A stretch of 64,000 nucleotides of DNA from Sphagnum compactum (GCA_965153455.1 OZ234503.1:14079118-14143117); one strand, 5' to 3'; counted from the first letter of the stretch, positions 1 to 13,800 are shown. Numbers and translations are program-made. The notes: a model not told the origin generated them from the sequence alone.

Positions 1-130
1 CCTCTAACCCTTTCAGAATTGACATGACCTTTATTTGTTGGAGCCTCTCTTTGTAATCACACAGATATGCTTCTTCCAATCACTTGCTACAGAAGGTCCT
101 TTAACCGTCGGGAAGTTTAGAGTAGGACAA

Positions 131-2570
131 CTATGGAGAGACTCTGTAAGGAACAGATATAGCCAGGAAAGAGTGTGGGACAAACTTGTAAAGAAACGCA
201 GCGATGCCTAGAAGTATTACCAGCAAGATTATATCAACACAGAAATTACGACTGGACCGCAGCTGCAGGCACACCCCTGCTACTAGTATAAGTTTGCTTC
301 TCACTTTTGTACATGAATTCTGTCATCATCTTCTCTCTCTCCAACTCAGATATGTGCTACAGGAGGCCCAATGCATATTTCCACCAGAGATGGAAGAAGG
401 AAATATTAGAAAATAGGTATACAGTTTGGTGAGCAGATACCCTTGTAACTGTGTCTTTCAGTCTTTTGTTTGTGTTTCTCATGTCTGTAGCTGCTTTGTC
501 AACCTATGCCACAGGATCCCACTCCACCCACACCTATCAATAGGCCCATCTCTTAGAAGGAGCAGAGGAAGGACATGTTCATTCACATTCTGTTTGTTGA
601 TCCAGTAGTAGAGATTTGCATGTGCCTGTAGTGAAATGGCCACCCTACTCAAACACATATGCTTATGCCTGAAAGAGATCTACCTTACTATCAAGGTCCT
701 CAATCAAGGGGTCCTGTTTATTAAGCTCCTGCACCATCTCCGCCACACTTCCATCAATTTGCATGACATTTGCGAGCCCATAAAAAACCATGAGGTTTAT
801 GCCTTTCAGGAGACACTTCCCAATTCTTGATCAGGAGTTGTTAAACTACACCACCACCAGAGTCTAGTGATGATCATCAGTGGCGTCTGTTACCAAATTT
901 GGAACTTCACCTGTTTCTTTCAACATGTTTTTCATTTCCCAACTAGCCACTGGCATCAGGGGCAAACCTCGCCAATGTCTTCAGCCATATTCTTCAGTGT
1001 GGTCAAACCTTCTGAAATTGTGTCCAAATTCTGGTCCTGTGAACCAAGAAAAACACTTGGCTTCTCATGAATCCCAGACAAGGCAATAGCCCTCATCAAG
1101 AAGCAGCATGAATAGAAGTGGGGTTGACACAGGAATAAATTGGATCTGCACTGCATGGCTTGAGACATAAAAGCATTGTCTAAAATGTACACTTTTGCTT
1201 CTTTGATCACATCCATCACGGAGATACCTGCTTATGTTGCCGTAGCTCAACATCTTGTTGAAGGTTTCTGGACTCTTCTGAATGCTCCTTTTGTTCAGTC
1301 CACTTTATATCATCTGCCATATTGCCACAAAGAAGACCATCCATCAGAGGAAAAAACCATGATTAGCACACACATGCTGGAGTGACTGAGTGATCATTCT
1401 GCATGAGAGAAAGCCGACCGGGGCTGACAGAATCAATTTTGATCTCCAAGGGCGTGCTTTTCTTCGGGGAAGAAATGTTGCGATGGCCAACAGAAACTCC
1501 ATCAGGTATTGCCTCTATCTTGGCTTGCAGTCCCAATGTGAGGTCAGGTCGAGTAGCCAAATCATCTGCTGAGACTCCTTTCACCTGCAGTTGCATGTAA
1601 TGCAGAAAACAGTGTTACGTTTGATGTGTGTGCAGCTTTCTTTTCTGTACAGTAAGCTAATTCTGAATTATGCTCACAGTTCCATGATCTTCATGATTGA
1701 TCAAGCATTGGTGTACATAACTCAGTGGAATGAGTGATCTAAAGTGCAAACATCCTCTCTGTTGTATTGAGTATTTCTTCCTGCAGACAGAATTGCAAAT
1801 GCTCAGAAAATGGGAAGGGCATGAAGGAAGATGACAATGTGATGGGGCTTTGTCCAACTGTGGTGGTGGGGTTTTCTTCACCAAATTTGCTGCCATTGAT
1901 CTTCTTTTGCCTTAATAGGCTTCATCCCATTGCTTGTGTTAGAACTCGGAAATCCTTAGCTTCCTTGGTCTCAGCACTTTTCTGGGTGTTGCCGGTATTC
2001 AATCAGTATTTGTCTGGAGATTTGAGGCTTTGCTGAAGCAAAGTGGAGTGGAGGAGGAGGGAGAACCTTCTTTGTGGCCAGCCTGATGAGCTTGGGAATC
2101 TCTTTGCGCATCGCAGCCTTGGCCCGTCGCACCTCAGCATTGAGAGTAGCCACCACTGCACGGTTCTTTTCCATTTCAGCATCGCTGGATTTCTACTCAA
2201 GAGAAACAATGCAGAAAACTTCAGAATCTGAGGTAATAACTTAAATCTCTCAACCTATTCTTGTCCTCGATTCTTACAGCAGAAATTGCAAACCACCCCC
2301 TTGCTTCCGTGCCTGTATTTCACATTTTTCTTCTCAAAGACGAAGTTTCCAAAGGAGTTGTGGCAACGAGATCTTCGTTTTTTAAGAGTAAATGGATGCG
2401 TATCTCACCTCTAAGGCATCGGCAAGATCCTGTTCAAGACCAGTGTAGAGCTTGAGGAAATGGTCATGACTGGCTACTCCCTCTGAGCTAAGCCGCAGTT
2501 TCTCCGTGTCGTATTTCTCGTACTTCTTGCATAGCATGCTCACGCGCGTGAGGAGATCGATTGTGCTCAT
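131..2570 (-). CDS. SYP7: SYP7-type Qc-SNARE (syntaxin of plants 71 family)
   Basis: A tail-anchored t-SNARE of the plant SYP7 clade, expected on the ER, plasma membrane or cell plate. Exons (5' to 3'): 2570-2409, 2192-2067, 1584-1419, 1313-1228, 1036-968, 728-684, 503-441, 262-131. Phases agree throughout and give 282 aa. The N terminus begins MSTIDLLTRV and is followed by KNRAVVATLNAEVRRAKAA and LQAKIEAIPDG, all family hallmarks. The SNARE helix covers about residues 181-243, with the zero-layer glutamine at Q208 (LNKQDPLIEDL). RSSRNFC precedes one membrane segment at about 248-264. ATG 2570 is the first in-frame ATG of its open stretch. Exon 3 uses a weak donor (G|GTCGGC), chosen because it restores phase and alignment. 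The tail after the membrane segment is about 17 residues, longer than I expect for this family. Family assignment is very secure; exact subcellular site is inference. Confidence 0.93.
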
Positions 2571-3193
2571 GGCTGCTTCTGCCTCGTGTGAAAACCAAAG
2601 CGATGTTCCTGAACTGCTCTTAGGGAATGCGCTTCGAGAACGACGCCGATGTGAATTGGAAATGGCGTTTTCTTTCTTCCATAGAACCACGAAAGATCCA
2701 CTACAAAGCACGCAACAAACATCCGTCAAACCGAAGAAGTTCCGCTCTACGTTAAATTTCCTTTTTTTTTCCCTGAGATTCAGATCATCACGCCTCTTTC
2801 ATGCACAATTCTCTTCTCTCTTTCCACAGAATCCGCATCATCCTGCGACCGACCTCAAAGCCGAATGACGACACCTTTGTCTGCCGCCTCAAAGCCGATC
2901 GACCGAGCATCTCTCGCCTCGTTTTCGCAACTGAAAACAAAAGAAATTCTCCATGACCAAAACCAGAGCAAGAACAATTATTTGAGAGCGAGACAGACAG
3001 AGATACAGACATACGGAGATAGAGAGAGACAGACGCAAGAACGCAAGGGACACGGAATGAAAAATCTCTGCTGCAATCTTGTTCTGTAACGCAAGTACGA
3101 AAGACTTTTTCAACAAGCCAACAAACACAAACTGTTTTGCAAGATCGTGAAAAAGACTGCAAGCTTCCAGTGGACAAGCTACCTATCCATCTA
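2571..3193 (-). promoter_or_regulatory. Leader and proximal upstream region of the SYP7-type gene
   Basis: This stretch lies directly 5' of the minus-strand SNARE start codon. The frame upstream of ATG 2570 stays open to about 2729 but has no in-frame ATG and no family similarity, so it is read as untranslated leader. On the plus strand 2985-3030 is rich in GAGA and ACAGA, so the transcript side is CT-rich, a common feature of plant leaders. No clear TATA box could be assigned. Confidence 0.35.
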
Positions 3194-3455
3194 TCGATGC
3201 ATCAAGCTGTGTGATAGATCGATAGATAGATAGATAGATGCATCAAACTTTGTGATAGATAGATAGATAGATGCATCAAGCTTGTGATAGATAGATAGAT
3301 GTATCAAGCTTTGTGATAGATAGATAGATAGATAGATGCATCAAGCTTGTGATAGATAGATAGATGTATCAAGCTTTGTGATAGATAGATATAGATAGAT
3401 GTATCAAGCTTTGTGATAGATAGATAGATAGATGCATCAAGCTTTGTGTGTGTGA

Positions 3456-3493
<38 letters not shown>

Positions 3494-3495
3494 AC
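3194..3495. repeat. GATA-type minisatellite followed by GT and GA microsatellites
   Basis: About seven units of roughly 35-42 bp run from 3194 to 3446. Each unit has a variable number of GATA repeats followed by a conserved GATGCATCAAGCTTTGTG segment; some units carry GTATC in place of GCATC. The array runs directly into (GT)n at about 3446-3478 and then (GA)n to about 3494. Unit length differs only by whole GATA steps, which suggests replication slippage. It is about 0.6 kb upstream of the SYP7-type start codon. Confidence 0.9.
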
Positions 3496-6400
3496 AGAAA
3501 TTGGACGTGAAGATGATGTGCAGTACCAGATCCTGTGCGAAGGAATTGCAATGCAGTTCGTCGACGTCGTTGTCGTGAGCAGACTTGAGCTTGTTCTCTC
3601 CTCTGTTTTTTTGCCGCTTTCTGTTTCTTCACACTTTCTGATTCTTTCCTCTTCAAGAAATTTGGAACCGCCGTGATGAGAGGATGGGAGAAAAAAAAGC
3701 CTTCGAAGGAACAATCGAAACTCCCAACCAGCAAGAGTTATTTGAAAGAGTTCTTCGTTCAGGGGCTGCTCCATTAAAAGGTTTAGCCAAAAAAAAAAAA
3801 AAAAAAGGAGAAATTTGTATTGATATTTGCCGAAATAGTTGATACCCTAGTTAGTACCTTGGCACCTTTTGACACTAATTATATTATTTTCAAAAATGTA
3901 GAAAAAAAAATTCACACTATTTTTTTTCCTCCCCCCCCCAAAAAAACCAAAATCTTGTGACGAAAATTAAAGAATCTTTGAAAATATTTTTGAAAATATT
4001 TCATTTTTATTATAATAAAATTAATTATTTGATGGACATTTGTTGAAGTTGCCCTTGTACTAGGGTAATTGAACTCGTGGGTTATTATTACGAATAATCA
4101 ACACAATTGTCTCACTTTTTTAAAATAATAATTATCTCCTTTTTAAAAACTTTACCCACCATGGATATAATGTTTAATATAATTTAAGTTAAATTTAAAA
4201 TTGCTATAAACAATAATAAAATATTTTACAAAATGGGAGCATGATATAAAAGAAAAAAAGGTTGAATGTCATTAGTAGTGCGTAACAACAACGTGAAGCC
4301 CAAGTAAATAAATATTTGAAAAAGAAATGCCAATTGGCAGGTAGGTGTAGTTGGATGATTAATTAAGAAGTTCACATGACCAAGGATTATAGTTATCATA
4401 CTAATGATAGTGTATAGTGTGTTCACCTTGTCGTGACCTTAAGATGTTTTAAATCAAATTATTTTTTAATAGGTTTTTTTTTTTTTTTTTTAACCATGTG
4501 TTGTCCTTTAATAAATTTGATTGTGGTTTAGAATTGCCCAATATAGGAGCCAATTTGGTTTCAAGATTTGTCCATTGTGGTTTTTCAATTTGAAAATCTT
4601 TTGTAACGGTAAATATTTATCAATTTCATTTGAGCTTTTCATATTATATATTGAGCCAAAATTTGGATGCATGCATGCATATTTGAAAAATCCGTATGTG
4701 TCAATCACATTCATAAATAATCATCCTTACTAAATAATTATTGAAAGATATTAAGTTGATTAATTATCCAATCCATTTTGTCAACATTTTTTGAATAATT
4801 CTAGTGATGGGAAAGTATAGATGAGAAAAAGTATAGGGACGACTTTTCATAATCCTTCATATGATCATCCTCACAGGATGGAATCCGTCCAAAACAATTC
4901 CAATGAGTAGTTCTTGCACATTTTGATTGAGTGAAAAGAGGACATAAGTATTTGTTTGTTTTGTTTGCTTGTGTTTTTTCAAAAGAAATCTTGAACTTTG
5001 TGTTGCAAAGGCTTGTGTTGCAAAGTAGAAAGTATTCATTTGTCATTTTTGTTTTGCTCTTACATTGCCAAGTTTGTTGTTGTGGGAATGAACTTTCACA
5101 TCAATTTTTTTGCGGGAGCTTATTTTATGTAGTATGGTTTCACATTGGACAAAGTGGATTTTTAGGTTGTTAGGATGTCCAATATCGTAAGTGGGTTAAG
5201 AACTAGTACAAGAAGTGGGAAGAGTTTTCTATCCATGTATAAATAACAAGGAAGAAGATGAAAGAGATAGTTAGTGCTCGTTGCTAAGTACTTTTCTCCT
5301 GGTGTTGATTTAACAAATCTTAAAGGTTATCATTAGTATCACCATGTTTGTCTTTGTTGTACAAATGCTTCCTTGGTGAAATTCCATCGACATTTCCATA
5401 GATACTATCAACAATGTGGTAGTGCAATTTTAAAGGATAGTAGCTTGTGATGATTTTTTTAAAGTGTGTTTGTAATCCTTACACCTAATCATGCAACTAT
5501 TGACAAGCTTGAAAAAGTGCATAACAAGAAGATTGAAAGACAAGACTTTGCCATAAAATTTGAGTTTGTGTGTGTGTGTGTGTGTGTGTGTATTTTCTTA
5601 TTCCTTTCATAATTTGTTTATAGAATTGATACTTAAGGTTCACAATTTTGGGGTGTAGGCTGTTGCGAAGTTGGTGATTGATATAGGAATGTCTTCTTTC
5701 AAAAACGTATGCACATAATGTCACTTGCCTTCACTGATCAATTGAAACGATGGTTTTTATTATTATAAAACTGTAAGTGCATGGTCCATTTTAGAATTCA
5801 AGCTTGGATTTCATGCAAGATAAAAAAAACTAGACAATGGTGATGAATGTGATTGTGTGTTGTGTGATCTTTGGATCAAATTTTTGTTGGGACACAAGCT
5901 CATGAGTCTTGAAGATTTTATAATCAAGTAGGGTTATTTCTTCATTTTTTCAAGGACAATAAGCTTGAGGGTCATTTCATTTTAAGGCCGATTATAAAGG
6001 TTGTGGGCTATTCAACGCTTAAAGCAAATTGAAAGATGAAAAATCTAAAGGAATAGATATTGTTGATTTGTGTATTGGTGTTTTTGTTTGAGGTTTTGAA
6101 AACATATTTACACAATAGTTTTGAATCTTGGGTTTTTAGTGTGTGTTTTTAGCACGGATCTTCAATACATAGTTTTTTTCTAGTTTTGGGTTAAAATATG
6201 TACATATTATTCGTGTACATATCAAACAAAAGAATTTGGTGTTGTGGGTTTTTGATATAAGGGATGTTGATTTTGGTATTGAAAAGCTTTTTGCTTATTT
6301 AGAGATATAATTTTGGGCTATGGAAATACAAATTGAATAATGTGGATTTTTTCATGGCCAACGGTGAATGGATGGGTTTATTGGGTTCTAATTTTCAAAG

Positions 6401-8640
6401 GATCACAATTACAAGTTGTATTTAATTTTTATATTTCAACCAAAATTGATAACATATCAATAAAAAAATGAAATACAAATATAGAATAAAAGAATAAAAC
6501 TTAAATAATATATTTTATAAAGTGTAAACACCATAAATTGTAAAGGATTAATTTTTTTAAAAATAGTGAATAAAAGATATAAAGTTTAGATACACTATAA
6601 AGAAACAACTAAAGGAGTTGCAAATAAAATATAAATACTTGTTTTTAGCTTTTTTTTTGGCATATATTTAGAGTATTACTAAAAAATAAAAAATAAAACC
6701 TTAACCCAAAAAAACCTAGGGATTTTAACGACAAAAATATTTAAGTAATAGCAATGAAATCTAAATTGTACAATAAAAAAATAAAAAATAAATTGGAAAG
6801 TAAATAATGACAAATAAATACAAGTGAAATAAAAAGTGGAAGAAAAAATAGTTAAATTATGAGAAAATAATAATAACACTCAATAATAATAACTAAAGTT
6901 AGTCATTCCTAACATTGAAATTTTGACATCAAAATTATAGATTTCTATCAATTATAAAAAATAAATAGCAAACCAAAAAAATAAATAAATAATGAATTAG
7001 AAATAATTTATTCATAATAAAGCTAAATAAAGCTAACAAAATAAGTAAAAGATGGAAAAAAAATATCTTAGTTAAAAATTTCAAGTGAATAAAAATAATT
7101 ACATATATTAAAATATATTGAAATAATATAAAACTGATTTGATACTAAACCCCCAAAACACCCGTTTTATTATAATAGATGGATATTGATAAAGAATGAA
7201 ATAAAATTGGCTTGCAAAGAATTATCAACTTCCATTGTGGTGTTGGTGATAGTTTTTTCGATGCAACAATGAATTTGTTAAAATATTCAAAATTTTAGGA
7301 AAGCTCTACAAAAATAGTATGGTTCATTTCCAACAATGTTTGATATTCAAGACACCAATAGCATTATAATGTCATACACAGGAATTAAGTTATGAATTTT
7401 TACACGATTCACATCATGGACAAGTAATGAACGAATAAACATATATGCCAAAAAAATCAATATCTGCAATTAACGGTGGATTGTGGGATGATTTCATTAC
7501 TATATATTGGAAAGTGTTGCATGATATTGTTGTTGCAATGGGTAGAGCTAATTTTATGCTTTTGTATTTTTTTTCTTGGCTTCTTTTCTAAGTTTGTGGA
7601 CAAACTTGATAATGAAGATAGACAATGATGAAGTTGGTTTGCAAAAGTAATGAAGGATAGGAAATGCTTATGACCACAATTGTTGATGGAAGATTGTGAA
7701 CTTGTGGATTGGTGTTGTGACTCAAACCTTGGCTCACGACCAAGGCTGGGGCAAGGCAAAGAGGAAACATGTCAAGAACAAAATTGATTGTATTTTGGTC
7801 AATTTTTAAAAAAAAGATTATGCATGTATTTATTAATTATAATTGTACCTTTGCTATGTAGTTGTGTAGCAATTTGCCTTTGGCTGTTTTCTTAGTTCAT
7901 GAGGAACTCTTATAGTCGCAAGCACATGCGTTTCATTATATTCTATTTTATATTGGATTGTTTTTCATGAAGTTACATTAGGAGTTAGCGTTTGCTATAC
8001 AAAAATGGTTCCATGGATTTTTTGGGAAGATGTTTAATGCTTCTTGAGCCTTTTTCGGTGACCATGAAATTATTAGATGAATTTGTTGGATAGATAGATT
8101 ATCTACAAGTTGCGATTGTTTTGTGGCAACATAATGGACTCGATTCACTCTACAAAACAAACTCCTTTAAAACACTATAGCATGTCAGGAAGGATGGCAT
8201 AACATGTCAATATCCATGGCCGTGCTTTGACCTTGTCTTTGGAAACACACAAGTGAAACCATAGGTCACAAACATAAGATGGAAGAGGTGTCCCAAACTT
8301 TGGTGCGTTAGGCAAGGTCCCATGTAAAGGCTAGATAATGTGGAAAAGTGATGATTGTGGCAACGAGTATCAACCTAAGATTTCAAAAATGTAAGCTGAT
8401 AACCTTGATGTCTTGGCCTCTTTGTGCTTCAAAGAGTTGCTGAGCCTAAACCTTGAGAGGTCTTGGCCTCTCAAAGAGGTTGGGAGAGTTGCTAAAGTTG
8501 GTGTGGCCTCACCAAAAACTTGTACCCCTCCAATCAACAAAGAAAGTTTTCACCAGAATTACAGAATCCCACATTCCTGCCAGTGCAAGTCAATCTAGTA
8601 TCTAGGGCTTCAATGAGGCACTTGCGACTTTCAAATAGCT
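3496..8640. other. AT-rich stretch with no recognisable gene
   Basis: Both strands were read. Open frames are short and carry no recognisable domain. Sequence from about 3790 to 8400 is strongly AT-rich with homopolymer runs, a (GT)n tract at about 5565-5591, and long A/T-only patches around 6430-7140. No terminal repeats of an intact mobile element were seen. A GC-richer patch at 3500-3770 has no protein match that I recognise. Confidence 0.5.
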
Positions 8641-8652
8641 TGCCAACTTGCA

Positions 8653-10240
8653 ATAGATTTGGTCAAAACTCGGGATACAAAATCTACTGGCACTCAAGCT
8701 CACGGGGCAAACAATGTTGCAAGTGTAGCTAGCAAGTGTAGAGAGCTTCGTGCCACCAATGATCCTGCATATGCCTCAATCCCCCATGTGCCACTTGAGA
8801 CAAATTCTGGGTTATTGCTGTTGCTGGAGCAACAAACAGACATGCACACATCAATGCAACTGGAGGTTCAAAAAATTGACTCCTCCAATGGCTCACCTAC
8901 AAATGCAGAGCTCAAGAAACTGTGGATCTCAATGGTTCAACTGGTGTGTTGTTCACGGAGTTTCTATTGCAGATTGTGTGAAACAGGCTATGATGCGCCA
9001 GTCTTGAAGTCTGAAACCTGCAACAAAAGAGGAGAAAGGGTCGATTTATGATACATCACAAGGGGACAATAGTGGCAATCAATTGACTAGGACTCCATCT
9101 CCAAAGGTGGCTCCTATCAATGCTAACAATTATGTCAGTGATTAGTGTCCAGGGTTAAACATGTAAAATGCACATGACTCAAACAAAAAGGAGATAGAAT
9201 TGCAATTGTCATGTGCAAGAAAAGCTGCAAGCTGGCTCACATCATCACCTACATCTGCGATTGCTGGAGGCCAGGAGAATTGCATATAACACCAATCACC
9301 TGTAAAACTCCATAGAGCAGGACTCCCAGCAGTACATGCCCTAAGGACTCCAAACCACCTTCTCTATCCTCAGATGAACGGATATATGCTTTAGAAGTAG
9401 AAGATTCAGGTATTTTCTTCAATGTTTGTTGATGATTCCAACTAGATGATAAAACCTAAGTACATACCATAAACGTACTCATATGTTTCTACTCTTGTAG
9501 GAAAGCTTGCAAGTGAAGACTGGGCTAGTGAAACATTCACCCCCAGACAAGATCGACAAAGAGTGCAAATTTTCGTCTCTAGTATATGTGATGTGGCTAG
9601 ATGCAGAGAGTCATTTGCATGTAGCACATGACATGATGTGAAGTCGGTTTATATGAATTTCATTGTCTTAACACAGTTCTAATGTGAGTCTCTGTGATGC
9701 GTGTGTGAAAGAATGGGTGATCATCAAATAGGACTTTTGCTAGTTTGTCATTCAACAAATAGTTGATTTGAACTTTTGTGAATTGGGGTATTGTTGGCAT
9801 TCTCTGGATGCCAATGCACTAAGGTTGATCATTGCCACATAATGTCACACAGATTAGGGGTTTTAGGCAAACCTGACTTAGATAATTTATGATCCATGTT
9901 CAAAGATGGTAACTATATGTTTATGATCTTTCAACTGCTCCTGAACTTGAGCATTCCTCAAATGTCGACAATCTCCCTATTGGAGACTTTGGGGCAAATC
10001 AAGCTTTGTAAAAGGTTGAATTGCAACAAGAAAAAAAAGAGCCAAAATAGTTAATTTCATCTATTGTTTCCTTGTTTGCTTGTGCAAGTTGGAATGTACA
10101 CTCCATGGACAGATTCTTGAACCAATGGCTTCTCATCGTCTTTTTCTTGCTCGATCCCAGAAACCATCAAATGCAAAAGTGGCTGAGCAACATGGTGCTT
10201 CTGTGTTTAAGATCCAAGACTCTGATTTAGTCTAGGGTTA
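8653..10240 (+). pseudogene. Unidentified exon-like segments, possibly a broken gene
   Basis: Several plus-strand segments look coding but do not join into one frame. 8653-8949 is open, begins after a good acceptor (GCAATAG|AT) and includes AELKKLWISMVQL. It reads on to 9051 without splicing (GYDAPVLKSETCNK), but a different frame takes over near 9035 (KGSIYDTSQGDNSG, TRTPSPKVAPINANN). About 9320-9410 encodes SSDERIYALEVEDS with donor CAG|GTATTT. After acceptor TTGTAG at about 9501 the phase matches and GKLASEDWASETFTPRQDRQ follows. Further open segments lie at 9918-10010 and 10095-10235. I do not recognise the family. Frame changes without clear introns suggest decay, but an unassembled real gene is possible. 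Confidence 0.3.
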
Positions 10241-10895
10241 AAGCCCAAGAATTGGCGGGTCCCATAAATGGGGGACTTATTCAAAATAAAAGTGCAAGCC
10301 AAACCTTATCATAAGCCCTAAACATACATTGATCATGAGATGGAAGGAGTAGAAGGGTCTTACGACTACTATTTGGGAAGCAGGACCTATTTCTTACGCC
10401 TATTTGGGAGGCATATAGGCATAAGGTGTCTATAGGTGTATGGTCCTTCCTTTTCCAAATCGTTATAAAAATCTACCTGGAAACTAATAAAAAAATAGAT
10501 TATTTTCAACTGGGGATGTCCTCCTTTTGGTCAGTTGAGGAAGAAGGATTAGTTGCCAGGCCTATGAAGTGTAGGGTAAGACCCCAAGGTAGCGTATTCC
10601 CAAAATGAGGGGTGTAGGTCGAGGCAGAAGCCAAGTCTAGCCCCGCATTTCTGAAATGTCTCCCACTTGTGGACCTTACTAATTGTAAAGCACCATGCAA
10701 ACAATATCATAAGCATGAGCCTAACATACTGAAAAGACCTACGTGAAAATTTGTAGTGTATTTGTAGGTAAAGCTTACATAGCGTAATCTTTCGTGTGCA
10801 AGAGGCAGGCATTTTGAAAAATGAAATGCTTGCCCTAAACCCTAAACCCTAGACCCTTACAAAATCATGATAAAAGATGAGCTGATGAAAAACCT
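10241..10895. other. Intergenic, with a dispersed-repeat fragment and telomere-like CCCTAAA run
   Basis: No gene is recognised. The segment at about 10565-10610 resembles 61168-61215 (both contain GTGTAGGGT followed by CAAGGT and ATTCCC), so it looks like a diverged dispersed repeat. At 10833-10856 there are about three degenerate CCCTAAA units, the plant telomere motif, lying just beyond the IFT139 stop codon at 10896. Confidence 0.45.
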
Positions 10896-13800
10896 TCAAG
10901 GCCGCACATGCACACGAGCTTTATCAAGGACTTCCTTTCGGATCTTGGGATAATGTGGGCAAGCTTGAAGGACTTTATGGCACACGCATATGACCTTTAT
11001 GTATTGCTTGTCCTTCAGGTATGCGAATGCAAGTCGGTAGCCAATTGCTGGAGATCTCTGTTTCTGACACTTCCATGCATTCTTGTAGAAGTTGATTGCT
11101 TCTGTATACATGTGATTTTTCTCCATCATCAATCCCAGAAGCTCCCATGCCTTGGAGCAAGCTTTGTTGTACTTGATGCATTTTTTGCACAGCTCCTCCA
11201 TTGCTTCTTGTTTCCCTGCCTGCAAGACAAGACAAGACAAGGCAGGTCCTAGGTTGGTTAACACAGATTGGTTGAACAAGATGAAGACCCATAGAGAGAG
11301 GAGACTAATCTATTTAGTGAGATCCACTATCAATCCTCTTTTGCATCTTGAATGGAAAGGTTTTATACTTGCTCTCACCTGCATGTGGATGTTGGCAAGC
11401 ATGAGCCAGGCACGTTCGAAAGCATCTGCATCATCCCATTTGAATGGCATGCGATCAATTGCACGAAGCTGGTTTTTGGCCTTTGCTACTTGCTTCAGCA
11501 TGGTAAGTCCTGTGGCCATTGCCAACATGTTGCTTATTTTCTCCTTCTCTAGCCCAATTGTATCTTCTCTAGCTATCTTCTGCAGTCGCATCAATGCACT
11601 CTCAATGTCATGCTTTTGTCGTGTTGCCATTGTTGCATAACACTCCAGCACAGCTTGCCTCGTGGACCTTGGTGGTTCTAAGTCTCTACAACTGCTTCAA
11701 TGCATCCAAAGAGACAAAAATTTACCATTTTCATGTTTGATATATTGAATAACTCTTGTACCTTGTGAGTGAGTCTAGACTAGTTCTGGTCAAGGATGAA
11801 GAGTTTTGTTTCTTGTTAACATCTCTCAATTCATGTGGTGTTACATATATCTATGAAATTGCAAAGAAAATCTCCAAAACAACACTCGTGTCACATGTAC
11901 AAACTGTTCTGCGGTTAAGTACTGCAAATGAATTTCACATGGTTGTTTTGTCTTCCAGCATGACCAAATTGTGCTGGAGTTGACAATGGAGTTCATGTTG
12001 CCACTGATATCTACTTATGTGTTTTCACTAGAAGTTTGTGAGCAGCTCTGATTGCAAGCATCTCTTCATTGGCAATCGCGTACCTATTTTCACTTAGAAG
12101 TTTGTGTGCAGCTCTGATTGCATCTTCATTGACGACTGTGGGACCATCCAGATTGGATTCTTCCCAACCCAGCTCATTGTCAATGTTGAGATAGATCTCA
12201 ACCATAATGAAAATGGCTTTTTTCCCCCACTCAAGATCTGCTCGAGCATTGTTCAGCATCTGAATATAGATCATCAACCTCAGTGCTGAATAGATACATA
12301 CATAACACAGATGTGTCGCAACACAAAAATCATTTGAGAACACATAATTTGGTGATCCGCTCTTTCTCAATTTTCTGAGCGTTGTAGAATACAAAGAACA
12401 TGAGTCTGGAATTGTAGAGTCAAAACCTGGTGAGCCTCACAAGGATTGTTGGAGTAGCATGCAAGCAAGCCCTTGCAGAAGTTGAGTCCTGCATGTGAAC
12501 TTGCTGTTGGTGTTCCTTTCTCAGCACGTTGTATGTATGGTTCTACTTCTTCACTTCTTGCTGCTCTCCGCAAGAGTTGAATAAGCTGCCGACAGATTGC
12601 CTTCATGGTTTAAGAGTCTAGGAAGTTTTGTGAATTTTTTGACAACTCTGCTTTTCTCAAATTCCAACAAAATTAGCTTTGATTCTTGGTAGAGTGTGAC
12701 ATGGGAAATTGTATACTTGGGCAAGAGCTGTGTAGTGATTTGGGTTGTGCTCCAGGATTTGTTGGAAATGCAAGATGGCTGAGTCATAGAGCTCCCTATG
12801 GAGCATAAGATTTACTAAAATCTCTCCAGCTTCTTCATTGAATGGGTCAGCACGCAGAAGAGCGGAACACTTCTGCTCACAATCAGTCACTTCTCCCCTG
12901 ACATCCCACACCACATCGCACTCAACTTTACTATTTTACCAGAAAGCAAAACAACAAGACTTTCAGGTTGTAATTGAAGATTGCGCACTTTGTGGTTTTA
13001 GGAGTGTGCAAAGAAGAGAAGAAAATAAAGCAAGGTTAAGCATGATTACATGAAGAAAGTAAGGATCTGCACCTTGAAAGATGGATTTTAGCAAGGGTTA
13101 GTGATGCTGCACTGTGTGCAGGATTGCATTTCAGAGCCTCATTCAACAGTGCTATTGCCTTTTGAACATCCTTCTGCACTTCACATTCCTGCGCTTCTGA
13201 TATTGTTTTTTGGTTATTTCATGATTTCACTCACCCTCTCCATCATCACAAGAGGAATGTTTGAGCTCAAACAAAAGCACAAGAGTTTGTGGGCATTGGT
13301 TGGTTATGGTTACAGAAGTGGACAGACACCTGAGCAAATTGGAAGTAAATGTCAGCAGCAACATGCTTCTGATCCCGGATTGCATCCGAATGATGCCCAT
13401 GGAGCTCTAGTGGATAGTTGTTGTGAAGATCTCTTGCATTTAACATCACCTGCTATCACCATCTCCTAATACAGCATGTAACATTTGCAGCATAAATCTA
13501 ATCTTTTCATCAACACATGAACAAAAGTTGCAAAAGGGGGCTTTGTATGTACCCGGTAATGATGCAAGTATTTGGGTGCAGGGTCTGACCTCCTGGGTGC
13601 AACCTGCATGCTTTCTTATCAAAATCAGAATGATGAAAGGAAGAAGACAAGCCAGAAAACAAGGGAGCTAGTTTTTACAGGCTTGTGCAAGATGGATCTA
13701 TTGAGCTCGACAACTATTTCATGCAACTTTGTTTTCTCCATAAAACAAAAAGATTAGCACTTTTGGCTCCTGCCAGACATGCAGAAACCTGCGAGTGAAG

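Noticed and set aside
10833-10856. Telomere or chromosome end
   Set aside because: Only about three degenerate CCCTAAA units, with ordinary genes on both sides. It is at most an interstitial remnant.
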